Of a stretch of DNA of 64,000 bases, positions 8,579-16,934 are shown in pieces (the stretch's first letter is position 1; each line of letters begins with the position of its first letter). A program made the position numbers and the translations under genes. The notes under the pieces were generated by a model. The model was not told the origin of the DNA and searched no databases. It saw nothing but the letters and a program-made list of their open reading frames with translations. This DNA comes from Actinoplanes subtropicus (GTDB lineage: Bacteria; Actinomycetota; Actinomycetes; Mycobacteriales; Micromonosporaceae). The DNA lies in assembly GCF_000721705.1 (NCBI RefSeq), contig NZ_JOJL01000002.1:372001-436000 (forward strand). The letters are read 5' to 3'.

Positions 8579-11028
8579 TGAGCATCTTCCGGCGCAGCGC
8601 CACGTTCGTCGGCCGCGGCCCCGAACTTCAGGCGCTGCGGGAGGCCTACCAGGACCCGGCCGTCCACACGGCACTGATCTGCGGCGCGGCCGGCATCGGC
8701 AAGTCCCGTCTGGTCGACGAGTTCGTCTCCCGGCTCGGTCCGCGGCCGCGGGTGCTGACCGGCCGGTGCGTGCAGTTCGGGAACGACACCGTGGCGTACG
8801 CGCCGTTCCTGTTGCCGCTGCGGGAGCTGTCGATCGTTTCGCCGGCCGACTTCGGGCAGGTGCTGACCGCCGTGGAACGGGCCGCCGCGGAGCGGCCGCT
8901 CGTGGTGGTGCTGGAGGACCTGCACTGGGCGGATCCGTCCAGCCTGCACCTGCTGGCGTTCCTGGTGGCGAACCTCGACGCCGAGGGCGTTCTGCTGGTC
9001 GCCACCTTCCGGTCGCCCGGCGGCCGGCTCCGCCAGGTGGTGGCCGAGCTGTCCCGGCTGCCGGCGGTCCGCGTGCTCACCCCGGCGCCGCTGAGCCGGC
9101 ACGAAACCGGGCGGCAGCTCGCCGCGCTGCTGGGCCGCGAGCCGGAGCCGACCCTGGTCACCCGGGTCTTCCAGCGCAGCCAGGGCAACCCGCTGTTCAT
9201 CGAGGCGCTCGGCGACGCGCCCGAGGACAATCCGGCCGAGCTGCTCGAGCTGCTGGTGGCCGGGCTGCCGGAATTGACCGCCGACGGCAGCCGGGTGCTG
9301 GCCCTGGCCGCGGTCGCCGGCACGACCGTCGAGCACGACGTCCTGGCGGCCGTCGCCGAGCTGCCCGAATTCTCGCTGCACCGGGCCCTGCGGGAGCTCG
9401 TGGACGGGCAGGTGCTGGTGGCAGCCGGCGCCGGCTACGAGTTCCGCCACGCGCTGATCCGCCAGGCCGTCTACGACCGTCTGTTGCCGGCCGAGAGAAC
9501 CGGCCTGCACCGGCAGTTCGCCGCCGTGTTGTCGGCGATGCCGGAGCGCGTCGCCCAACTCGCGGCACACGCCTACGCGGCCGGGGAACACGCCTGCGCG
9601 TTGCGCTCGGCCTGGCAGGCCGCGCTGCGGACCGGACCGGGCGCCGAGCACGTACGGCTGCACCTGCTGGAACGGGTGCTGGAGCTGTGGGCGCAGGTCG
9701 ACGACAAAGCCGGGCTGGACCGGCTGACCGTCCTGGATCACGCGGCGGAGGCCGGCCTCGCCACGAACGCGGTTGCCGCGGGCCTGCGCTGGTCGGCCGA
9801 GGCTCTGGCGGCGGCGCCGGATCCCCGGCGGTACTACCGCCAGGCGGTGCTCAAGAGTCTGGGTCACGGCGACGGCCGGGACGAACTGCATCGGGCGCTG
9901 CGGCTGCTGCCCGAGGCGTCGCCACTGCGTGGTGACGTGCTCGCCGCGCTGGCGATCGGCTGCATCTTCGCCGGCGACCTCGGACCCGGCGGGCGGTACG
10001 CCGCGGCCGCGCTCGAGGTGGCCGAGCAGGTCGGCAGCCCGTCGCTGCTGGCCCGCGCCCACGCGTATCTCGGCCTGGCCGCGGAGGGCGACCCGACGGC
10101 CGCGGCCCGGCACTTCGCGGCGGCCCGGGCGACCGCGGATCCGCTGACGATGATCGACGTCGCCGTCTGGGAGTCGGCGCTGCACGTGAGCATGGGCGCC
10201 TACCGGACCGCCGTCGAGGTCGTCCAGGCCGGCCTGCGCACCGCCCACGAGACGTTCCAGTACGAGAAACGCGCGCCGGTCCTGGTCGTCAAGTGGGTAC
10301 AGGCGCTGACCGCCCTGGGCGAGTGGGCGCAAGCTCTCGATCTGATCGACGAGGCCCTCGGCGAGCCGGACCGGCCGCGGCTCAGCCAGGCCGCGCTGCG
10401 CATCAGCCGCGGCGAGATCCACCTCGCGCGGGGTGACCGGGCGGCCGCCGCGGCCGACGCCGACTGTGCCCGCCGGCTGCTCGGCGACGGCCCGGCCGTC
10501 CGGCGGTACCGGATCAGGCTGGGCGCGCTGGACATCCGGCTCGCTCCGGACCGGGCCGGGGAGATCTACGCCGGGCTGGCCGACGGCTTGGCCGCGTACC
10601 CACACGAGGCGTGGGCCCTGGTGGCCGCGAAGGCGGGGGCGCCCGGTCCGGCCGAGGTGCCGGACATCGCGGTGGTCGGGCCGGTGGACGAGGCGTACCG
10701 GGCCATGGCTCGCGGCGATCGGGAGGCCGCCGCGCGTGGCTGGCGTGCGCTCGCTCAGCCGTACGAGCTGTCGCTGTGCCAGGGCGGGGCGCCGCGACCG
10801 GCGCCCGGCCGGCCGGCCATCCTCGGGCTGACCGCGCGCGAGGTGGAAGTTCTGCACCTGGTCGCCGAGGGCCGGAGCAACCGGCAGATCGCCGCGGAGC
10901 TGTTCATCAGCAGCAACACGGCCGGCGTGCATGTGTCCCGGATCCTCGCGAAACTCGGCGCCGCCACCCGTACCGAGGCGGCCCGCCGATTCCTGGACGC
11001 CCGTGGAACCGGTCCGCACCTGCCTTGA
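8578..11028 (+). CDS. Large ATP-binding LuxR-family transcriptional regulator (LAL type)
   Basis: The product has 816 residues. An N-terminal AAA/NACHT-like ATPase has Walker A GAAGIGKS (residues 36-43) and Walker B LVVVLEDLHWAD. A long helical, TPR-like middle follows, then a C-terminal LuxR/GerE helix-turn-helix (LTAREVEVLHLVAEGRSNRQIA, then SNTAGVHVSRILAKLG). Family role: ATP-dependent, ligand-responsive activator. The GTG at 8578 is chosen because FVGRGPELQALREAY, the normal LAL N-terminus, follows directly; longer in-frame starts run into the divergent epoxide hydrolase gene. The PPOX gene begins ~60 bp downstream. Confidence 0.88.
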   Translation: MSIFRRSATFVGRGPELQALREAYQDPAVHTALICGAAGIGKSRLVDEFVSRLGPRPRVLTGRCVQFGNDTVAYAPFLLPLRELSIVSPADFGQVLTAVERAAAERPLVVVLEDLHWADPSSLHLLAFLVANLDAEGVLLVATFRSPGGRLRQVVAELSRLPAVRVLTPAPLSRHETGRQLAALLGREPEPTLVTRVFQRSQGNPLFIEALGDAPEDNPAELLELLVAGLPELTADGSRVLALAAVAGTTVEHDVLAAVAELPEFSLHRALRELVDGQVLVAAGAGYEFRHALIRQAVYDRLLPAERTGLHRQFAAVLSAMPERVAQLAAHAYAAGEHACALRSAWQAALRTGPGAEHVRLHLLERVLELWAQVDDKAGLDRLTVLDHAAEAGLATNAVAAGLRWSAEALAAAPDPRRYYRQAVLKSLGHGDGRDELHRALRLLPEASPLRGDVLAALAIGCIFAGDLGPGGRYAAAALEVAEQVGSPSLLARAHAYLGLAAEGDPTAAARHFAAARATADPLTMIDVAVWESALHVSMGAYRTAVEVVQAGLRTAHETFQYEKRAPVLVVKWVQALTALGEWAQALDLIDEALGEPDRPRLSQAALRISRGEIHLARGDRAAAAADADCARRLLGDGPAVRRYRIRLGALDIRLAPDRAGEIYAGLADGLAAYPHEAWALVAAKAGAPGPAEVPDIAVVGPVDEAYRAMARGDREAAARGWRALAQPYELSLCQGGAPRPAPGRPAILGLTAREVEVLHLVAEGRSNRQIAAELFISSNTAGVHVSRILAKLGAATRTEAARRFLDARGTGPHLP

Positions 11029-11087
11029 GCCGAAGTCCGTTCCGTGCCCCTTGACTTCGAGCCAGGTTTAACTTGCAGCCTGTGGAA

Positions 11088-11510
11088 ATGACCTTCACAC
11101 CGTCTGAGATCGCCTACCTCGACGAGCAGCCCCTGGGCCGCCTGGCCACGCTGCGCCCCGACGGCACCCTGCAGAACAGCCCGGTCGGGTTCCGCTACAA
11201 CCGTGCCCTCGGCACGATCGACATCGGCGGCCACAACCTGACCTCGAGCCGCAAGTACCGCAACGTCGCGGCGAACGGGCAGGTAGCGTTCGTCGTCGAC
11301 GACGTGCCGTCACTGAGCCCGTGGAAGGTGCGCTGCCTGGAGATCCGGGGCACCGCCGAGGCGATCGAGAAGCCGTCCGACTCGGCCTACGGCAGCGGCG
11401 ACCCGATCATCCGGGTCCGGCCCCGGCGGGTCATCAGCTACGGCACCGAGGAGCGGGGCGCCGTTCCGGGCCAGGTGCGGTCCCACAACCGCGACGTGGT
11501 CAGACGGTAG
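11088..11510 (+). CDS. PPOX-class (pyridoxamine 5'-phosphate oxidase-like) F420-dependent family protein
   Basis: This 140-residue split-barrel flavoprotein-type protein has the family blocks LGRLATLRPDGTLQNSPVGFRYN, IDIGGHNLTSSRKYRNVAANGQVAFVVDD and CLEIRGTAEAI. Members bind F420 or FMN and act as small-molecule reductases; the substrate is unknown. The ATG at 11088 fits the family N-terminus MTFTPSEIAYL; an upstream TTG (11073) or GTG (11082) would add a few residues. Its 3' end overlaps the convergent GGDEF gene by 11 bp. Confidence 0.8.
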   Translation: MTFTPSEIAYLDEQPLGRLATLRPDGTLQNSPVGFRYNRALGTIDIGGHNLTSSRKYRNVAANGQVAFVVDDVPSLSPWKVRCLEIRGTAEAIEKPSDSAYGSGDPIIRVRPRRVISYGTEERGAVPGQVRSHNRDVVRR

Positions 11511-13590
11511 CCCGGTGCGGTGCGGGCGTGGCGGGATTGGCCTCGAGCTCCTCCACGAGGGCGGCCACCACCACGGGGTCCAGCTGGGTGCCGGCGGAGT
11601 CGCGCAACTCGCCGATGGCTTCGGCGGTGGTGCGTGGCGAGCGGTACGGGCGGTCGGCGGTCATCGCGGAGTAGGCGTCGGCGGCGGCCACGATGCGGGC
11701 GTCGAGCGGGATCTGGTCGCCGGCGAGGCCGTCGGGGTAGCCGGTGCCGTCGAAGCGCTCGTGGTGGTGGCGTACCGCGGCGCAGGCCGGCGCCAGCTCC
11801 GGGAAGTGCCGCAGCAGGTCGGCGCCGACCGCCGAGTGCGTGCCCACGGTGCACCGCTCGGCGTCGGTCAGCGGGCCGGGCTTGACGAGGACGGCGTCCG
11901 GGACGGCGATCTTGCCGACGTCGTGCAGCCAGCCGCCGAGCTGGACCCGCAGGACGTCCTCGTCGGCGAGGCCGAGCCGGCGGGCGACCGCGGCGGACAG
12001 GTCGGCCACCTGGCGGCTGTGCGCGCCGAGATTGCCCTCGCGCAGGTCGCTGCTGATCGCCAGGGCCTCCGCGATGTGCAGGCACTCGGGCTGCTCGGCG
12101 CGCAGGTCGGCGCTGCCCAGCTGGGAGAAGGTACGCAGCCGGTTGCGGCCCTGCCGCTTGGCGGAGTAGAGCGCCCGGTCGGCGAAGTCCAGGGCGTGCT
12201 CGGCGGAGCCGTCGTCGTGCGCGACCATGGCCGCGCCGATCGAGATCGTCACCGGCACGAGCGCGCCACCGGGCAGGGTGACCGGCCGTTCGGCGATCGC
12301 CAGGCGTAGCCGCTCGCCCAGCTCGGCCAGCGCCCCCTCGTGGTCGAGGCCGGGCGCCACCACGCAGAACTCCTCGCCGCCGATACGGGCGACGACGTCC
12401 CATTCCCGTACGCCGGTGCGCAGCCGCTCGGCCACCGCCACCAGGACCGTGTCGCCGCCGCTGTGCCCATACCGGTCGTTGACCCGCTTGAAGTGGTCGA
12501 CGTCGACCATGAGCACGCCGAGGCCGGGCCCGGTCGATCCCCGGGCCAGCTCGTGCTCGATGGTCTCCATCGCGTGCCGGCGGTTGAACAGCCCGGTCAG
12601 CGCGTCGACCCGGGACCGCTGCTCGGCCTCGGCGCGGGCCTGCTGCTCGGCGGCGAATTCCTGGGCCGCGGATTTCCGGTACCGGCGGAAGCCGACCAGC
12701 GCCGCCGCGAGCATCAGGACGGCCAGGCCGAGCAGCGCCGCCTGGGTGGGTTGGACGGCCAGCTGGACGGTCGAGCGGGGGCGTGCCGCCGCGACGACGT
12801 ACCAGCCCGGTGCGTCCGGGACCTCGCGGACGGCGTACCGCCAGTGGCGAGCGGTGACCAGGCCGGCGCCCGCGGTCGTGGGGAGCGCCGGGACGTGCGG
12901 TCCGGCACTGGTCACCGCCGTACCGTCGACCAGCCCGACCTGCAGTGCCAGGGCGGAGTCGCGGTCGGCGGCGAGGACCCGGCCCAGGGCGGCGGTCGAC
13001 AATTCCAGCTCGATGTACGCCCGTACGCGCCCGTCGACCGCAACCGGCACGGTCACCGCGACCACCGGGACGTCCGCGGTCGGCGACCGGAACGGTTCGC
13101 TGATCAACGCGCTGTCGACCGGCGTGCCGATGCCCTGCCAGTAGGACGGCCATGATCGTACGTCGTGCGACAGCCGGGCGGCCGGTACCGGCTTGCCGTC
13201 GACCACCCGGGCGTTCTCGGCGCCGTCGACGTCGACGTAGCCGGCCTCGACGATCCGGTCGGGGTAGAGCTGCCACAGGTACATGAGCGCGTTGTTGATC
13301 TCCCGGCCCGGGCCGGCGACCGCCGCGATCGCCGCCGCCTGGGAGCCGGCGTCGGCGTAGAACTCGGAGAACGGCGGGATCCGCGAGGTCACCCGGGCCA
13401 GCGCGCGCATCCGCTCCAGCTCGGTGTCGACCAGTGCCGCCTTCTCGCCGGCCGCGGTGACCAGGTTCCGGTCGAGTTGCGCCCGCTCGGTCGACGCCCG
13501 CGACGCCGCGACGGCCGTGCCGAGCACCGCCGTCAAGACACCCAGTGCCGCGAAGAGGAACGAAATCCACCGCAGGCCCGTACGCTTCAC
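11500..13590 (-). CDS. Membrane GGDEF + HD-GYP cyclic-di-GMP signalling protein
   Basis: The 696-residue protein has an N-terminal membrane helix (residues ~8-30) and an extracytoplasmic sensor region (~30-280). A second membrane helix (LLGLAVLMLAAALVGF) is followed by a GGDEF domain with intact GGEEF active site (ARIGGEEFCVVAP) and a C-terminal HD-GYP domain with HDVGKIAVP and HHERFDGTGYPDG. It therefore appears able both to make and to degrade c-di-GMP; which activity dominates cannot be told by reading. It is monocistronic, convergent with and overlapping the PPOX gene. Paired synthase and HD-GYP hydrolase in one actinobacterial protein is less common than GGDEF-EAL. Confidence 0.9.
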   Translation of the reverse strand: MKRTGLRWISFLFAALGVLTAVLGTAVAASRASTERAQLDRNLVTAAGEKAALVDTELERMRALARVTSRIPPFSEFYADAGSQAAAIAAVAGPGREINNALMYLWQLYPDRIVEAGYVDVDGAENARVVDGKPVPAARLSHDVRSWPSYWQGIGTPVDSALISEPFRSPTADVPVVAVTVPVAVDGRVRAYIELELSTAALGRVLAADRDSALALQVGLVDGTAVTSAGPHVPALPTTAGAGLVTARHWRYAVREVPDAPGWYVVAAARPRSTVQLAVQPTQAALLGLAVLMLAAALVGFRRYRKSAAQEFAAEQQARAEAEQRSRVDALTGLFNRRHAMETIEHELARGSTGPGLGVLMVDVDHFKRVNDRYGHSGGDTVLVAVAERLRTGVREWDVVARIGGEEFCVVAPGLDHEGALAELGERLRLAIAERPVTLPGGALVPVTISIGAAMVAHDDGSAEHALDFADRALYSAKRQGRNRLRTFSQLGSADLRAEQPECLHIAEALAISSDLREGNLGAHSRQVADLSAAVARRLGLADEDVLRVQLGGWLHDVGKIAVPDAVLVKPGPLTDAERCTVGTHSAVGADLLRHFPELAPACAAVRHHHERFDGTGYPDGLAGDQIPLDARIVAAADAYSAMTADRPYRSPRTTAEAIGELRDSAGTQLDPVVVAALVEELEANPATPAPHRATV

Positions 13591-13663
13591 GGGGCCCCTA
13601 TCGACCGCGTCCCCCCCGCGGTTGAGGCTTCGGGCCCTCCGGTTCGGCGGCCTGGACCGGAAG

Positions 13664-13687
13664 CAGCCCCGGATCGCTCCGGGGCTG
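13664..13687. terminator. Terminator-like hairpin
   Basis: A perfect 10-bp inverted repeat CAGCCCCGGA / TCCGGGGCTG has a 4-base loop. It lies just past the 3' end of the secreted repeat-protein gene (-) and upstream of the GGDEF gene. Confidence 0.6.
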
Positions 13688-13699
13688 TTTCGGGGACCG

Positions 13700-14641
13700 T
13701 CAGCTCGGCAGCAGCTGGTCGTTCACCGTCGTGACGGTGCCGAGCGCCAGCGTGACCTCGTCGGCCTCCTCGTACGACAGCTTCCGGTATGCCCACTGCA
13801 CGCGCCCGTCGGCCAGCCGGAAATACACCTTGACCGCGCCCGGCGCCAGCTTGTCGAGCCGGTACCGGCCGTCCGCGTCCGTGGCGGCCGCGAAGTCCTG
13901 CGCGCTCGTGGTGACCAGGTGCACCGCAGCGTCCGCGACCGGCGCCCCCGCGGCGTCGACGAGGCGGCCGGTGAGCGACGCGGCCGGCAGCAGGCGCTCG
14001 CTGACCCGCAGCGTCCGGCCGGACCGGACCGGGTACTGCCGGGCCTGTGCCCGGTCGAGGGTGCCCGGTGCGAACTGCTCGAAGTGGCCGTCGGTGAAGC
14101 GGATGACGTAGTAGCGGTCCGGGGCGACCCGCATGGTGTACGTGCCGTCGGCCGCCGTCGTGGCGGACCAGGCGGCCGCGTGCTCGTCGTTCTCGGCGGT
14201 GACCGTGACGCCGGCCGCCGGCCCGCCGGAGGCGGCGAGGACCGTGCCCCTGATGGTGCTCGCGGCCGTCACGACGCTGTTGGCCACCGTGTTCCGGCCG
14301 GCGACGACCGCGTACGTCCGCGCCGCGTCGAAGCTGTCGGTGCGGCCCGGGGCGTACTCGTACCAGCCGCCGAGGCCGATGTAGATCTTGTAGCCGGCCG
14401 CCTCCAGGCCGGTGACCCGGAAGCGTCCGGCGGCGTCGGTGTGGGTCTCGGCGACGGAGCCGCCGGCGGGCGTGAGCGGGTAGACGAGGATCTCGGTGCC
14501 GGCCATGACCGCACCACGGGTGTCCCGGACCGAGCCGGAGAGGCTGCCGGTCCCGGTGTCCGCGAGCGCGGGCGAGGCCACGGCCATGGCCGCCGCGAGG
14601 CCGGCGAGTACCACGCCGGCGATGACTCTGGGCGTACGCAC
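13700..14641 (-). CDS. Secreted protein with three carboxypeptidase-regulatory-like (Ig-fold) repeats
   Basis: The 313-residue product has a clear signal peptide (AGVVLAGLAAAMAVASPALA-D, cleavage near residue 28). Three beta-sandwich repeats follow, of the type found in CarboxypepD_reg or SdrD-B-like folds. Each has the pattern GTV/GSV/GRL, then xxxGxPVAGxxV, then TxxDGxYRxxxLxPGxYxVxF (for example LSGSVRDTRGAVMAG, IRGTVLAASGGPAAG and LTGRLVDAAGAPVAD). There is no catalytic domain, anchor or sortase motif. It is probably an exported adhesive or structural protein; the function is unknown. Confidence 0.75.
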   Translation of the reverse strand: MRTPRVIAGVVLAGLAAAMAVASPALADTGTGSLSGSVRDTRGAVMAGTEILVYPLTPAGGSVAETHTDAAGRFRVTGLEAAGYKIYIGLGGWYEYAPGRTDSFDAARTYAVVAGRNTVANSVVTAASTIRGTVLAASGGPAAGVTVTAENDEHAAAWSATTAADGTYTMRVAPDRYYVIRFTDGHFEQFAPGTLDRAQARQYPVRSGRTLRVSERLLPAASLTGRLVDAAGAPVADAAVHLVTTSAQDFAAATDADGRYRLDKLAPGAVKVYFRLADGRVQWAYRKLSYEEADEVTLALGTVTTVNDQLLPS

Positions 14642-14776
14642 TGATGGTGTCCCTTCGACTGAGGGTGATCGTGTGTCGGGGACGCTAGCGATGGCGGCGG
14701 CCCGGTGAGCGGACCGTCCACTGTGATGGCACGAAGCCGGTAGTGACGACCCGGTTACCGTCAGCTGTGCGGCAGA

Positions 14777-15163
14777 TCAGGTCAGTCTGGCCCGGCCGAG
14801 GTATCGCGTCATCGTCATCATCGAGACGGCGCCGCGTAACAGGCGGCGCCGGGTCGGGCCGAGGTCGGCCACGAGCACCTCGCGGAACGGCGGATAGCGG
14901 AAACGAAATCCGGCCGCCGTGTCGTCCACGATCCGGCGTTGAATGGCCGGTTCGAGCGCGGCCAGCAACCGGGCCGGCTCCAGATCCGGGGTGAGCCGCT
15001 CCGCCGGTACGACCACCGGACCCGTCGCGAGGCGCCGCAGCAGTTCCCGGGTGTCGTCCGGCAGGTCGTCGAGCTGCTGCCGGACGACCTCGCGCAGGTG
15101 CTCCGGGATCCCCTCGTCGGGCGCCGGCGGCGCGGACAGCTCGGCCAGGAACGGCGCCGCGGC
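14777..15163 (-). pseudogene. Decapitated 3' fragment of a regulatory-ATPase-type gene
   Basis: The open stretch encodes about 128 residues ending GRARLT. It begins directly after an in-frame stop at 15164-15166 with no plausible start. The fragment (APFLAELS, IPEHLREVVRQQLDDLPDDT, RELLRRLATG) resembles the middle of ATPase domains in AfsR/LAL regulators. The 5' portion, including any P-loop, is missing. It abuts, head to head, another 5'-truncated gene, so one event seems to have removed both N-termini. Confidence 0.55.
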
Positions 15164-15164
15164 T

Positions 15165-15515
15165 CAGCCCTCGGCCGCCGCCCCGCCCGCGAGCCTCCCG
15201 CCGGCCGCACCCCGCACCTCGGGCCCCGCACCGCACGGCTGCACGCCCCCGGCCAGCTCGGTGACCATCACCGACTCCGACAACGGCGGCGTGGTCTGCG
15301 TGACCGCCGGCGGCCGGCTCACCCTGCACCTGTCCGGCACCGGCTGGAAGAAGCCCACGTCCGACGGCGCGATCCTCTCGCCCGCCGGCGCCACCACGTT
15401 CAAGGCGGTCAGCGCGGGCAAGACCACCATCACGTCCTCCCGGCCCGCCTGCCCGTCCGGGACGGTCACCTGCCACGCCATCCAGGGCTTCCAGGTCCGC
15501 GTCGTGGTCAGCTGA
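15165..15515 (+). pseudogene. Decapitated 3' fragment of a secreted/lipoprotein-like gene
   Basis: About 116 codons in frame end GFQVRVVVS. They start with an Ala/Pro-rich linker (APPASLPPAAP) followed by a Cys-containing beta domain (SSVTITDSDNGGVVCVTAGG, LTLHLSGTGWKKP). That order is what one expects just after the signal peptide of an exported protein, but no start codon or signal sequence precedes it. The frame upstream runs antisense into the neighbouring fragment. It is probably a remnant whose promoter, start and signal peptide were deleted. Confidence 0.5.
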
Positions 15516-15774
15516 ACCGCCCGCGGCAGGCCGACCGATCCCCGTTCGTGCGTAGCCGGCGGCCGTGAGCCCGAGCCCAAGGCAGACGGCGGCGCCGGCG
15601 AGGGAAGCGACGCCGGGACTGTCGACTACCTGACCTGACAACCGCGGCAACCTGTGTGCCGCCGGCCGATCGCCGCGTTCGGAGATCTGACCGCCCCACC
15701 CCGCCCAGCCGATGAGAATGGTGTGGTCGCGTAGACGACAACAATTCCGGTGCGATATTCGTAGCATTCATCGA

Positions 15775-15793
15775 TCGCGGCGGTTCGCCGCGA
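15775..15793 (+). other. Hairpin in leader of the stalk-protein gene
   Basis: TCGCGGCG and CGCCGCGA form a perfect 8-bp stem with a 3-base loop, 27 bp before the ATG at 15820. The 304 bp from 15516 to 15819 hold no gene that I can support. The hairpin may affect translation or mRNA stability. Confidence 0.4.
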
Positions 15794-15819
15794 CAATCGA
15801 TGCTGCGGAAGGCGGACCG

Positions 15820-16266
15820 ATGTCGGAAATCGCACCAGGAACCGGGGGGCGTCCACGGCGGCGCAGGCTGGCGATTTTGATCTCGCTCCTGCTTCTTCTT
15901 CTCCTTTTGATCATTTTGTTGCTCGCATTCTGCGGAAACGGCGACGGCACCCCGGTGGGCCAGCCGTCGTCCAGCTACCCGTCCTCGCCGACCACTGCGC
16001 CCACGACGACACCGCCGACGACACCACCGACAACACCGCCCACCACTCAGCCGACCACCACGCCGCCGACGACTCGGCCCACGACGCCGCCGACCACCAG
16101 GCCCACGACCCGGCCGACCACGCCGCCGCCGAGCGGTGGGGTGGAAGCCGGCGGTGGCAGCACGGCCGGCGGCGGCAACGATGGTCTGATCGTCCTGGGC
16201 GCGCTGAGCATGCTGGCCGCGATGGGCGTGGCGGTCGTCGCCACCCGGCCACCTGCCAAGAGCTGA
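15820..16266 (+). CDS. Thr/Pro-rich membrane stalk protein paired with class F sortase
   Basis: The 148-residue protein has a basic N-terminus (RPRRRRL), a very strong hydrophobic segment (LLLLLLLIILLLAFC), a ~60-residue low-complexity Thr/Pro stalk made of TTPP, TTRP and TTQP units, and a Gly-rich region. A second hydrophobic segment (DGLIVLGALSMLAAMGVAVVAT) precedes a short basic tail. The hydrophobic-plus-basic end resembles a sorting-signal tail, but no LPxTG-like motif precedes it. The ATG at 15820 has a GGAAGGCGG ribosome site. The sortase starts one base after its stop, so the two are co-expressed and may work together (inference). Confidence 0.7.
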   Translation: MSEIAPGTGGRPRRRRLAILISLLLLLLLLIILLLAFCGNGDGTPVGQPSSSYPSSPTTAPTTTPPTTPPTTPPTTQPTTTPPTTRPTTPPTTRPTTRPTTPPPSGGVEAGGGSTAGGGNDGLIVLGALSMLAAMGVAVVATRPPAKS

Positions 16267-16267
16267 C

Positions 16268-16927
16268 GTGCGGCCGGCAGTGGTGGCACTGGCGGCCGTG
16301 CTGGCACTGACCGGCGGCCTTCTTGTCGGTGCCGGGGTACGTGTTCCGCCCACCCCACCCCAACCCCCGGGCGGCACTCCGCTCGCCGGCCCCGGGGTCG
16401 CGGGGACGGCTGGGTCTTCGCCCGGGGGTCGCGTTGCGCCCGGGCCGGACCGTTCGCCCGCAACGCTTTCCCGGCCCGTCCCGACCCGGCTCGACATTCC
16501 GGCTATCGGCGTGCACACCCGCCTGATCGAGCTCGGCCTGAACGCGGACGGCACGCTGCAGGTGCCGCCGCTCTCCGGCGATGCGCCGGCCGGCTGGTAC
16601 CGGAATTCCCCCACGCCCGGCGAGCCGGGCGCGGCGATCCTGGTCGGCCACGTCGACTCGGCCCGGGACGGCGCCGCGGTCTTCTACCGCCTGGGCGCGC
16701 TGAAACCCGGCGACGACATCGCGATCACCCGCGCCGACGGGATCGTGGCGCATTTCGCGGTCTCGCGCGCCGCGGCGTACCCGAAGAATGCTTTTCCCAC
16801 CGCCCAGGTCTACGGCCCGGTCACCGATCCCGAACTGCGCCTGATCACCTGCGGCGGCTCATTCAACCACCGCCTGGGCTCCTACCGCGACAACGTGATC
16901 GTCTGGGCCACAAAAGAAGCGGGTTGA
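16268..16927 (+). CDS. Class F sortase
   Basis: The 219-residue product has an N-terminal membrane/signal segment, a Pro/Gly-rich linker and a C-terminal sortase beta-barrel starting near PTRLDIPAIGVHTRLIELGL. Catalytic residues are all visible: His in ILVGHVDS, Cys in LRLITCGG and Arg in SYRDNVIVW. Family role: transpeptidation or anchoring of surface proteins at the outer face of the membrane; substrates of actinobacterial class F enzymes are poorly known. The GTG start at 16268 follows the stalk gene's stop by one base. It is convergent with the pentapeptide-repeat gene at the end of the eCIS operon. Confidence 0.88.
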   Translation: MRPAVVALAAVLALTGGLLVGAGVRVPPTPPQPPGGTPLAGPGVAGTAGSSPGGRVAPGPDRSPATLSRPVPTRLDIPAIGVHTRLIELGLNADGTLQVPPLSGDAPAGWYRNSPTPGEPGAAILVGHVDSARDGAAVFYRLGALKPGDDIAITRADGIVAHFAVSRAAAYPKNAFPTAQVYGPVTDPELRLITCGGSFNHRLGSYRDNVIVWATKEAG

Positions 16928-16934
16928 CCGGCGG

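Noticed and set aside
15970..16130. Short repeated units that could suggest a CRISPR or tandem-repeat array
   Set aside because: The repeats are in-frame Thr/Pro codons of the stalk protein, with irregular unit lengths and no unique spacers.
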